Of a DNA stretch of 64,000 nucleotides, positions 41,471 through 49,867 are shown in pieces (position 1 is the stretch's first letter; each line of letters begins with the position of its first letter). Below the pieces are notes generated by a model that worked only from the letters and a program-made list of their open reading frames with translations, did no database searches and had not been told where the DNA came from. Position numbers and translations under genes: made by a program. This DNA is from Streptomyces spirodelae (lineage in GTDB: Bacteria; Actinomycetota; Actinomycetes; Streptomycetales; Streptomycetaceae), in assembly GCF_017676385.1 (NCBI RefSeq), contig NZ_JAFFZN010000026.1, forward strand, positions 62,001 to 126,000, read 5' to 3'.

Positions 41471-42406
41471 ATGAGAAGAGTGCAGGCAAGCGAACGACGA
41501 GACCCGGCGCGCACCGAGCCGCAGCCTCCGCCCCCGGACGGCATCCTGTGGGACGTCGTCGGGGAAGTGCGGCAGCTGCTCATCCTTCCCGCCGCGCTCA
41601 CCTTGCAGGTCGCCCACCCCGCCGTCGGGGCCGGAGTGGGCGAGCACTCGGTCTTCCGCACCGACCCGTGGGGCCGCGGCGAACGCTCCATGAACAGCTT
41701 TCTGACCTGGGTCTACGGCGGCGAAGACGCCCTCGCCGAGGGGCGCAGACTGCGTGCACTGCACAAGCACATCCAGGGAGTCGACGCCCATGGGCGCCGC
41801 TACCACGCGCTCACCCCCGCCTACTACGCGTGGGTGCACGCCACCGGCTTCCCCACCTACCGGCACGCCCAGCGCTACCTCGGCCGCCGCCCCTACACCG
41901 ACGCCGAGGAGCGGCAACTGTACGCCGAATGGCTTCAGGTCGGCCGCGTGCTGGGCATCGCCGACCGGGACATGCCGTCCTCCACGGAGGAGTTCTGGCC
42001 CTACTGGCGCCGGATGCTGGCCGAGGAGATCGAGCCCACCAAGGTCGTCGGGGAACTCACGGCGCTGAACACCGACATCCCGCCACCGCCGTACGGGCCG
42101 CGTGCCGTGCGGCGGGCGCTCGCTGCGGTCTGGCCGCTCCTGCTTCCCGGATTCGCCCGGTTCCGGCGGTTCATGACCATCGGACTGATGCCACCCGAAG
42201 CCCGTGAGGCCCTGCGGCTGCCGTGGACGCCCCGTCAGGAACGGCGGCTGCGCCGCCTCGGCCGCGTCCTCGCCCATACGCTGCCCCTCCTCCCCGAGCG
42301 CTTCCGCTACTTGCCCTACGCCCGCAGGGCCCGCGAGGCGCGCCGCCGACCCGCGCAAGGTGCCGCCGACCCCGCGCGCCGGCCCCGCGCGGGGCGCCCG
42401 CGATGA
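41471..42406 (+). CDS. MpaB-like oxygenase family protein (DUF2236)
   Basis: The 311-residue protein matches the DUF2236/MpaB family: LLILPAALTLQVAHPAVGAGV, YGGEDALAEGRRLRALHKHI, RYHALTPAYYAWVHATGF and FWPYWRRMLAEE. The conserved His and Arg pattern is that of haem-dependent oxygenases related to fungal MpaB and the latex-clearing protein. GGAGG lies four bases before the ATG. It is divergent from the conservon and shares the palindrome-bearing interval. Confidence 0.83.
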   Translation: MRRVQASERRDPARTEPQPPPPDGILWDVVGEVRQLLILPAALTLQVAHPAVGAGVGEHSVFRTDPWGRGERSMNSFLTWVYGGEDALAEGRRLRALHKHIQGVDAHGRRYHALTPAYYAWVHATGFPTYRHAQRYLGRRPYTDAEERQLYAEWLQVGRVLGIADRDMPSSTEEFWPYWRRMLAEEIEPTKVVGELTALNTDIPPPPYGPRAVRRALAAVWPLLLPGFARFRRFMTIGLMPPEAREALRLPWTPRQERRLRRLGRVLAHTLPLLPERFRYLPYARRAREARRRPAQGAADPARRPRAGRPR

Positions 42407-42458
42407 CAGGCGCTCCCGCACGGGTCGTGCGCCGACCCCAACGGGTCGTGCGCCGAGC

Positions 42459-43949
42459 TCAGTGGCGAGGGTGGTCGGCGGTGTGGATCTGCTTCCAGGA
42501 ACGGGGCTGCTCCGGTGTGCCCTTGACGGCGAACGACGCCGCTCCCGCGTCCGCCCCGGCGGCGGGCTTCGACGGCTGGTACAGCCAGGTGTCGAAGAGC
42601 TCGGCGAGCGGCTCGCCGGACACCTTCTCCGCGTACGCGACGAAGTCCCGCACCTCCGCGTTGCCGCCCTTGTACTTCTGCGGCCAGCCCTTCAGCACGG
42701 CGAAGAAGTCCTTGTCGCCGATCTCGTTGCGCAGGGCCTGAAGCGCCATGGCGCCACGGTCGTAGACCGCGCGGTGGAACTGGTTCTCCGGCCCCGGGTC
42801 GCCCGGCTTCACCTTCCAGAACGGGTCGCCGGCCGGGTGCGAGGCGTAGGCGTAGTCGGCCAGCTCCTGCGCGGTGCCCTCGCCCTGGTCCTCGGACCAG
42901 AGCCACTGCGCGTACCGCGCGAAGCCCTCGTTGATCCAGATGTCCTTCCAGCCCTTGACCGAGACGCTGTCCCCGTACCACTGGTGGGCCATCTCGTGGA
43001 CGACGACTGAGGTGTTGGAGCCGTCGGCGAAGTCGTCGGGGCTGTAGAAGGGCCGGGTCTGGGTCTCCAGCGCGTAGGTGGTGTCCGTGTTGGGGACGTA
43101 GCCGCCGAGCGCCTCGAAGGGGTACCGGCCGAAGTAGCCCTCCAGCCAGTCGGTGATCTCGGCGGTGCGCTCGACGCTGGCCCGTGCCGCGCCCTCGTGC
43201 TCGCCCAGGTCCTTGCTGTAGGCGTTGATGACGGGCAGGCCCGAGTCGGTCTTCGCCGTCGTGATGTCGAACCTGCCGACGGCCAGGGTGGCCAGATAGG
43301 TGGCCTGCGGGGCGCGGGACCGCCAGTTGTAGCGGGTCCAGCCGGCCCGCGAGCGCTGCGACTGGAGGGTGCCGTTGCTGATGGCCTGGGTGCCGTCGGG
43401 GACGGCGACGCTGATGTCGTAACTGGCCTTGTCGGTGGGGTGGTCGTTGCTGGGGAACCACCACCAGGCGGCTTCGGGCTCGTTGGCGGCCACCCCGCCG
43501 TCCTCGGTGCGGTGCCAGGAGGTGTAGTCGTTCACCTTCACCTTGGAGGGCACGCCGTGGTAGCGCACGACGACCGTGGCCTGTCGGCCTTCGGCGAGCG
43601 GCTCGGCCGGTGTCACCTCCAGTTCGTGCGCGCCGGAGGTCTTGAAACGGGCCTTCTTGCCGTTCACCCGCACCTCGCTGACGTCCAGCGCGAAGTCCAG
43701 GTTGAAGCGGGAGAGGTCCTGCTCGGCGGTGGCCAGCAGGGTGGCGGTGCCCGACAGCTTGTCCGTCTTCGGCTGGTAGGTGAGCCGAAGGTCGTAGTGG
43801 GAGACGTCGTAGCCGCCGTTCCCGTAGTCCGGGTAGTAGGGGTCGCCCACGCCCGGGGCTCCCGGGGTCGGCTCGGCCGCCGAGGCCGGGACCGCGAGCA
43901 GCAGCGAGGCCGCGGCTATGGCACCCGGGACGATCAGTCTGTGACGCAC
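42459..43949 (-). CDS. Secreted M1-family metallopeptidase
   Basis: The 496-residue precursor has a signal peptide ending near PASAA (about 24). The zinc site is HEMAHQWYGD with the third ligand in NEGFARYAQW. The segment that normally holds the exopeptidase motif GAMEN reads YALETQTRPFY, as in short actinobacterial M1 enzymes, so N-terminal anchoring of substrate may differ. GTG start with GGAGGACTC upstream. It is divergent from a secreted M14 peptidase, suggesting a joint role in extracellular protein use. Confidence 0.88.
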   Translation of the reverse strand: MRHRLIVPGAIAAASLLLAVPASAAEPTPGAPGVGDPYYPDYGNGGYDVSHYDLRLTYQPKTDKLSGTATLLATAEQDLSRFNLDFALDVSEVRVNGKKARFKTSGAHELEVTPAEPLAEGRQATVVVRYHGVPSKVKVNDYTSWHRTEDGGVAANEPEAAWWWFPSNDHPTDKASYDISVAVPDGTQAISNGTLQSQRSRAGWTRYNWRSRAPQATYLATLAVGRFDITTAKTDSGLPVINAYSKDLGEHEGAARASVERTAEITDWLEGYFGRYPFEALGGYVPNTDTTYALETQTRPFYSPDDFADGSNTSVVVHEMAHQWYGDSVSVKGWKDIWINEGFARYAQWLWSEDQGEGTAQELADYAYASHPAGDPFWKVKPGDPGPENQFHRAVYDRGAMALQALRNEIGDKDFFAVLKGWPQKYKGGNAEVRDFVAYAEKVSGEPLAELFDTWLYQPSKPAAGADAGAASFAVKGTPEQPRSWKQIHTADHPRH

Positions 43950-44106
43950 GAGTCCTCCAACTCTTCCTGCGACAGGAGTCACTTCGTCGAAGCGTATGTA
44001 CTCATGCGTCACACGGCATGTCCACAGCAACCATCGTCATTCGGCCTTCATACGGTCGACATACGCCCCCTTCTGCACAGGGGTACATAGGGTTACCGTC
44101 CCTCAT

Positions 44107-45477
44107 ATGGGGATAAGCCCGCGGCTCGTCCGCTCCCGGTGGAAGACCGCAGCCATGACCGCGGCGGCGCTGCTCGTCCCGCTGCTCGCCACCACCTCCG
44201 CACGGGCCACCCCAGGCGCCGCGGCCCAGGACCCGGCCGCCTCGGTCCCGCGCACCGGTTTCGAACGCTCGCACGGTGAGCGCTGGACGACACAGTCCGA
44301 GGAGCAAAGGTTTCTGCGCGCTGTGGACAGCGCCAGTGGCCGCGTCACCATGGAGACCATCGGCCGCACCGCCCAGGGGCGCCCCCTACAGCTCGTCAGC
44401 ATCGGCGCCCCCGCACCGCCGAGCCCTGAGCAGGTGCGGCGCGGCAACTCCGTGCTGCTGGTCTGCTCACAGCACGGTGACGAACCCGCGGGCCGCGAGG
44501 CGTGTCTGACGACGATCCGGGACCTGGCGTTCGCCAAGGACCACGCCACCCGGCGCTTCCTCAGCCGTACGACGCTGCTGGTCGTCCCCACCGCCAACCC
44601 CGACGGCCGGGCGGCGGACACCCGTGGCAACTCCAGCGGCACCGACATCAACCGCGACCACCTCGCCCTCCGGACGGCCGAGGCCCGCGCCCTGGCGGCA
44701 GTCCTCCGCGACCGGCGCCCCGACACCGTCCACGACCTGCACGAGTACGGCGCCCACGCGCCGTACTACGTCAAGGACCTGCTCTCCCTGTGGCCCCGCA
44801 ACCTCAATACCGCGCGCCCCGTGCACCGGGAGGCCACGGTGCTGTCCGAGCGACATGTACGCCCCGCGGCCGAGGACGCGGGCTACAGCACCGGCATCTA
44901 CGGCATCTGGACCGACCCGGAGACCGGCGAGCCCGTCAAACAGGTCGCCGGGGACGGGCAGGAGCGCATCCTCCGCAACACCGTGGGTGTCAAACACTCC
45001 GTCGGACTGCTGGCCGAGACCCGCACCGATCCCCTCAGCGACGAGGAGAAGTCGGACGACTCCGTCAACAAGCGGCGCCGCGTCCGGTCCCATCTGGCGG
45101 CGCTCAAGGGTGTGTTCGACTTCGCGGAGCGCCGTCGCGGCCGGATCGAGGCGGCCACCGAACGGGCCCGCGCGGAGGGGTCGGCCGACCGCGGGCCCGT
45201 CCATCTGGGTGGCGCGGACAATGAGGAGCCCGCGGAGGACCAGGTGCTGGCCGATCCTCCCTGCGGGTACGGGTTGACCGCCGCGCAGTGGCGCGAGGTC
45301 GGCTCCACGCTGGGGCTGCACGGTGTGCGGGCCGAGCAGCGGCACGGTGGCGGCGCGTTCGTACCGCTGCGGCAGTCGCAGCGGGCACTGGTGCCGTTGC
45401 TGCTGGACGGGCGGGCGAAGTTCGGGCTGACGGAGGGGAAGCCGGTGCAGGTGTGTGGTGCGGATTCTGCTGACTAG
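44107..45477 (+). CDS. Secreted M14-family zinc carboxypeptidase
   Basis: The 456-residue precursor has an N-terminal signal (about 14-35, ending SARA). Zinc ligands appear in CSQHGDEPAGREA (HxxE) and VHDLHEYGAH, substrate binding in NPDGRAADTRGNSSGTDINRD, and the general-base Glu in GLLAETRTDP. It cleaves C-terminal residues from peptides outside the cell. The ribosome site is weak. The C-terminal ~100 residues have no obvious family match. Confidence 0.87.
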   Translation: MGISPRLVRSRWKTAAMTAAALLVPLLATTSARATPGAAAQDPAASVPRTGFERSHGERWTTQSEEQRFLRAVDSASGRVTMETIGRTAQGRPLQLVSIGAPAPPSPEQVRRGNSVLLVCSQHGDEPAGREACLTTIRDLAFAKDHATRRFLSRTTLLVVPTANPDGRAADTRGNSSGTDINRDHLALRTAEARALAAVLRDRRPDTVHDLHEYGAHAPYYVKDLLSLWPRNLNTARPVHREATVLSERHVRPAAEDAGYSTGIYGIWTDPETGEPVKQVAGDGQERILRNTVGVKHSVGLLAETRTDPLSDEEKSDDSVNKRRRVRSHLAALKGVFDFAERRRGRIEAATERARAEGSADRGPVHLGGADNEEPAEDQVLADPPCGYGLTAAQWREVGSTLGLHGVRAEQRHGGGAFVPLRQSQRALVPLLLDGRAKFGLTEGKPVQVCGADSAD

Positions 45478-45613
45478 CTGAGCGGGGCTGCCGCTGAGGG
45501 TGCGTTGCGGGCCGCCGGTTGAGTCGTGGCTGGGCGCGCCCACGCGGTGGAGCCGCTCATCGATACAGCCCCGCCCCCCTGAAACGACAGCCTGCCCACG
45601 CCGGTACGCCCGC

Positions 45614-46546
45614 TCACGGTGGGCCCACGAGCCGCGCCGCGTCCACCGCGCAGCCCCAGGAGACGGTGACGCCCGCGCCGCCGTGGCCGTAGTTGTGTAC
45701 GCACAGCGAGGTACCGCCCCGCCCGTCGGGCACCCGCTCCGCCTCCAGCTGGACGCTGGGACGGAACGGCCGCAACCCCACCCGGTGCTGGAGGACCGTG
45801 GCGGTGGCCAGCCCGGGGTGGACGGCGGCGCACCGCCGCAGGATCGCAGCGGCGGTCGCGCTGTCGGGCTCGCGCTCCTCCGCGCCGTCCTCCGCCGTAC
45901 CGCCGAGGACCAGTCCGTAGGGCTGCGGAAGGATGTACGTCGTCTCCGCTGCGCTGTCGCTCGCGGCTACGTACCACTCCTCGACGCCGGGGTTCTCGAC
46001 GACGACGAGCTGGCCGCGTACGGGCCGCACCGTCGGGTCGGGCACCAGTTCGCGGGCGCCGAGGCCGGTGCAGTTCACCACGGCCGGTGCCGCTGCCGCC
46101 GCCTCGGTGAGGGAGTCGGCCGCACGCTGTTCCCAGCGCCCGCCCGCGGCCTCGAACCGGTCGGCCAGATAACGGAGATAACTCGGCATGTCGACAAGGG
46201 GGGCGCGGGGAGGGGACCCGGTCAGCGCGCTCCACTCCGGGGGCGGCGTGCTGCCCGGCATCCGCCCGCGCACCAGCCGCACACCCGTGGCCGACGGCTG
46301 CTCGGCGAGCCAGGAGAAGTGCCGGAAGGAGCGGACCGCCCAGTCGAGGGCCTGCTTCTCGGGCTCGATGCGGTACGGCCAGATCAGTCCGCCCGCGACC
46401 GCCGAGGTCGTCGCACCGGCGGGGTCAGGACTCCAGATCCGTACGTCCGTCCCGCGCTCCGCCAGGACCACGGCCGTCGTCAGCCCGATCACCCCGCCAC
46501 CGAGGACGACCACCTCAGCGCCTTCCCGGCGCCTCGCCTCACCCAT
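45614..46546 (-). CDS. FAD-dependent D-amino acid oxidase
   Basis: The 310-residue flavoprotein starts with VVVLGGGVIGLTTAVVLAERG, has the family residues AGGLIWPYRIEP and VNCTGLGAREL, and ends with HNYGHGGAGVTVSWGCA, the DAAO C-terminal pattern. It oxidises D-amino acids to imino acids and produces hydrogen peroxide. GAGG lies seven bases before the ATG. It is convergent with the M14 peptidase gene. Confidence 0.9.
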   Translation of the reverse strand: MGEARRREGAEVVVLGGGVIGLTTAVVLAERGTDVRIWSPDPAGATTSAVAGGLIWPYRIEPEKQALDWAVRSFRHFSWLAEQPSATGVRLVRGRMPGSTPPPEWSALTGSPPRAPLVDMPSYLRYLADRFEAAGGRWEQRAADSLTEAAAAAPAVVNCTGLGARELVPDPTVRPVRGQLVVVENPGVEEWYVAASDSAAETTYILPQPYGLVLGGTAEDGAEEREPDSATAAAILRRCAAVHPGLATATVLQHRVGLRPFRPSVQLEAERVPDGRGGTSLCVHNYGHGGAGVTVSWGCAVDAARLVGPP

Positions 46547-46600
46547 GTGTCACCTCACCCATGCCGCGACACTACGTGCCGAGGGCGCGTATGCGCTCCG

Positions 46601-48205
46601 TCAGGACGCCACGTATCCGGGCCCGTTCGCGGAGGCGGGCGCGTACTCGCAGGCGGGCACGTCGGCGGGCGCCGGGACGGAGGCGCGGCCGGGCGCCGGG
46701 AAGGTGGCGCGGTCGGCCGCCGTCTCCTGGACGAGCAGGTCCAGGGCGAGGGCGGCCGTCCAGCCGAAGTCGACGGCGCCACGGCCCTGCCCGGTGTACG
46801 GGTCGAGATACTCGGCGAACCGGCTGGCAGCGGCCGCGTGCAGCACCTCGGCGCGCAGCACATCGGCCGGCGCGTGGGCGCCGTGCTGCCTGAGGCCGCG
46901 CTCCAGCAGCCAGTTGACGTTGAACCAGGCGGGGCCCCGCCAGTAGCGGTGCCGGTCGAACCCGGTGCCGCGCAGGTCGTAACTGGGTAGCAACCGCACC
47001 GCGGTTCCGAGGCCGTAGTGGTCACCCGCGACCGTACGCAGCAGCGTCTCCACCACGGACCGGGGCAGCTCGGGCGCCAGCAGGGGCAGCAGGCCGGCGG
47101 CGCTGCGCTCGGCCACCAGCCGTCCGCCGTGCCCGTCACCCGCTCCGGCGGCGCGGGCCTCCGCGCCTGCCGCGGCCCCGCGCTCCCCACCGGCCCTCGC
47201 GCCGGGCTCCGCACGCAGGTCGCGGCAGAGGAACTGCCCGGCCTCGGTGGACCACAGCCGTTCCACCAGCGCCTCGGTCAGCGCGGCAGCCCGTCGCCGG
47301 TGCGGGTCCGGCTCGCCGTCCAATGCCTCCGCGATCCGGGCCAGCGCGTACTCGGAGGCGAGGAACAGGGCGTTGAAGCCGGGGTCCTCGACGGCGAAGG
47401 AGTGCGGGGCCTCGGCGTCGCGGTAGCCGTGGTCGCGGTACTCGGCGGCCAGCCGCACATAGCGACGGTAGTCCAGATCGGTCGGCCGGTCGGCCGCGGC
47501 GCCGTGCACCAGGTCGGCGCGGTGGAACGAACCGGGCGCCGCGGGCTCGATCCGCTCCAGCGGCCCGTCCCAGCACGGGCTGTTGTCCATGCCCGGCTCC
47601 CACGGGTGCACCACGGCTGCCAGCCCGTGCCCGCCCAGGTCGCGGTGGTCGGCGAGATAGCGGTGCCAGGCCACCAGCCGTGGATACACCCGGGCCAGGA
47701 AGCCGCGCCGGTGCGAGGTGTGCGGGTCGGCGCCGTGCACCAGCCAGGCGGCCAGCGCGTGTACCGGCGGCTGCACCACGCCGGACGTCTCGACCCCGCG
47801 AGGGGCTCCGGTGCCGGCGCCGGCCGTGGAGGAGCGCCAGAAGTCGGGGCTGGGGAAGTACGCGTTCAGCGGCACCGCGCGGTTGAAGACGATGTGCGGC
47901 ACCCGCCCGTCGCCCCACTGCGCCGCCAGCAGCGTCTCGATCTCCTGCTGGGCCCGTACGGGGGACAGGTGGCGCAGCCCGATCGCGATGAACGCCGAGT
48001 CCCAGCTCCACTGGTGCGGGTACAGCTCGCGGGACGGGACGGTCGAGGTGCCGGTCCAGTTGCCGCGCAGCACCTGGCAGGCGGCGCTGCGCAGCGCCCC
48101 GTGCTTCGGCCGCCGGCTTCGGCCCGGGGAGAGCCGCTGTTGGGGAGCCGTCGCCAACACGCCGCGCCTGTCGCGGTCTCGGTGCGGTTGGGTGACTCGC
48201 TCCAC
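46601..48205 (-). CDS. MGH1-like / GH63-type (alpha/alpha)6 glycoside hydrolase
   Basis: The 534-residue protein has the family opening YPHQWSWDSAFIAIGLRHL with the substrate-binding W-D, then WEPGMDNSPCWD with the proposed acid Asp, and WRGPAWFNVNWLLERGL near the C-terminus. Relatives cleave glucosylglycerate, mannosylglycerate or trehalose-like compounds. A low-complexity Ala/Gly insertion occurs around residues 325-350. The GTG start has GGAG upstream. The divergent ROK gene is the probable sugar-responsive regulator. Confidence 0.82.
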   Translation of the reverse strand: MERVTQPHRDRDRRGVLATAPQQRLSPGRSRRPKHGALRSAACQVLRGNWTGTSTVPSRELYPHQWSWDSAFIAIGLRHLSPVRAQQEIETLLAAQWGDGRVPHIVFNRAVPLNAYFPSPDFWRSSTAGAGTGAPRGVETSGVVQPPVHALAAWLVHGADPHTSHRRGFLARVYPRLVAWHRYLADHRDLGGHGLAAVVHPWEPGMDNSPCWDGPLERIEPAAPGSFHRADLVHGAAADRPTDLDYRRYVRLAAEYRDHGYRDAEAPHSFAVEDPGFNALFLASEYALARIAEALDGEPDPHRRRAAALTEALVERLWSTEAGQFLCRDLRAEPGARAGGERGAAAGAEARAAGAGDGHGGRLVAERSAAGLLPLLAPELPRSVVETLLRTVAGDHYGLGTAVRLLPSYDLRGTGFDRHRYWRGPAWFNVNWLLERGLRQHGAHAPADVLRAEVLHAAAASRFAEYLDPYTGQGRGAVDFGWTAALALDLLVQETAADRATFPAPGRASVPAPADVPACEYAPASANGPGYVAS

Positions 48206-48526
48206 AAGGGCTCCGGGCGGCTTGGCTTCAGAGGTTTCGTCGAAGGTACATCGAGGTTACGTCTTATGGACAGACAGAACTGGCGTGGAGATGCATAACT
48301 CACATGCATAATGTGACGAATTCCACAGCAGAGAGAGCTGGGGTGAGCCCGAACCGAACAAACGTGATGAAATTCTCACAGTGCCTCCTCTTCCTGGCAG
48401 CGCGGCCGGAGAAGAGGACCGTCTCGCTCGGCCACCAGCAGCTGGCAGGATCGGTGGCACCGACCATCCCGTCGTCCCGCTGTTCTTCGCTGCCGACCAG
48501 CGGCGCGGACAAGAGCTGAGGAGAGC
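48206..48526. promoter_or_regulatory. Divergent promoter interval (glycosidase/ROK) with operator-like repeats
   Basis: This 321-bp gap is AT-richer than its neighbours. TCACAT-GCATA-ATGTGA (48300-48316) is a perfect 6-bp inverted repeat. It overlaps two ATGCATAA direct repeats (48291-48298 and 48304-48311). GTGATGAAATTCTCAC lies further right. The small plus-strand frame in this gap has no ribosome site and I do not call it a gene. Confidence 0.55.
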
Positions 48527-49771
48527 ATGACCGGTACCACGGGCAACCAGTCGAGCGCGGGCCACCTGCTGCAGCTCATCCGGGACGGCCGGGCCACCAC
48601 CCGGGGCGCCCTGCAACGGGTCACCGGACTGTCCAGGTCCACCGTCGGCCACCGCCTCGACCAGCTCTTCGCCGCGGGCTGGCTCCGCGAGGGCGAGGCC
48701 GCAGGGGCCCCGGGCTCCACCGGCGGGCGCCCCTCGGCGCGGCTGGAGTTCGACGCCGGGCACGCGGTCGTGCTCGCCGCCGACCTCGGCACCCGGCACG
48801 CCACAGCCGGCGTGCTCGACCTGGCCGGAAACGTGCTGGCCGAACGGTCGGGCCGGATGCTCATAGGCGACGGACCTGAACAGGTACTCGACCGGCTCGG
48901 GCAGTGGTTCGCCGAGCTCCTCAAGGAACACGGCACCGACCCCGCCCGCGTCTGCGGCATCGGCCTCTCGGTGCCCGGCCCCGTCGACGTCGGCTCCGGG
49001 ACCGTCGTGCAGCCGCCGATCATGCCCGGCTGGGACGGGCACCCGCTGCGCGCCCGTATGCGGGACGCCTACGCGGCGCACGTCACGGGGGCCGCACCCC
49101 CTTCGGCCTCCCCCGTCTCCTCCGCCCTCCCCGTGTTCGTCGACAACGACGCCAACCTGATGGCCTACGCCGAACAGCGCGTCGGCTACCCCGACTGTGC
49201 GGCCTTCCTCCTGGTCAAGGTCGCCACCGGGATCGGGGCCGGCGTCGTCGTGGACGGCCGTCCCTACCGGGGTATCGACGGGGGCGCGGGCGACATCGGA
49301 CACATCCGGCTGGCCGACTGCCCCGAGGCACTGTGCATGTGCGGTAACCATGGCTGCCTCGCCGCGGTGGCCAGCGGGCGAGCGCTGGCCGAACAGCTGT
49401 CCGCCGCGGGAGGGCCTGCCGCCTCCGGCTCCGACGTTCGGGACCAGCTCGCCGCGGGGCGCCCCGAAGCGGTGCGGCTGGCCCGCGAGGCGGGGCGCCG
49501 CGTGGGCGAGGTGCTGGTCACTGTCGTCACCCTGCTCAACCCCGGCGTTCTGATGATCGCCGGGGATCTGGCCGGTACGCCGTTTCTGACCGGCGTACGG
49601 GAGTTGCTGTACCAGCGGGCGATGCCTCGTACGACCGCCCATTTGCAGGTGGTGACCTCACGGTTGGGGGAGCGGGCGGGGTTGATCGGCGCCGCGTTGA
49701 TGGTGGTCGACGAGTTGTACGCCCCCACCCGTGCCGACGCCCGCCTCACTGGGACCGCCCCCAACGGCTGA
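48527..49771 (+). CDS. ROK-family transcriptional regulator
   Basis: The 414-residue protein has an N-terminal winged helix (about 10-70; TRGALQRVTGLSRSTVGHRL) and a ROK sugar-binding domain with VFVDNDANLMAYAE, GIGAGVVVDGRPYRG, DIGHIRL and the zinc motif CMCGNHGCLAAVASG. Regulators of this kind release DNA on binding a sugar. GAGGAG lies four bases before the ATG. Divergent from the glycosidase, it likely controls that gene through the repeats in the shared interval. Confidence 0.92.
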   Translation: MTGTTGNQSSAGHLLQLIRDGRATTRGALQRVTGLSRSTVGHRLDQLFAAGWLREGEAAGAPGSTGGRPSARLEFDAGHAVVLAADLGTRHATAGVLDLAGNVLAERSGRMLIGDGPEQVLDRLGQWFAELLKEHGTDPARVCGIGLSVPGPVDVGSGTVVQPPIMPGWDGHPLRARMRDAYAAHVTGAAPPSASPVSSALPVFVDNDANLMAYAEQRVGYPDCAAFLLVKVATGIGAGVVVDGRPYRGIDGGAGDIGHIRLADCPEALCMCGNHGCLAAVASGRALAEQLSAAGGPAASGSDVRDQLAAGRPEAVRLAREAGRRVGEVLVTVVTLLNPGVLMIAGDLAGTPFLTGVRELLYQRAMPRTTAHLQVVTSRLGERAGLIGAALMVVDELYAPTRADARLTGTAPNG

Positions 49772-49867
49772 GGGCCGGCCCTCTGGCTCCCTCCCATGTT
49801 GGGGGCTCCGCCCCCGACACGACCCCTCGGCGGCAGCCGGGACGCAAGCGGGGCACCCAGAAGGGGG

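Noticed and set aside
48304..48519. Small 71-codon open frame upstream of the ROK gene
   Set aside because: No ribosome site and no family-like sequence; it overlaps the operator-like repeats.
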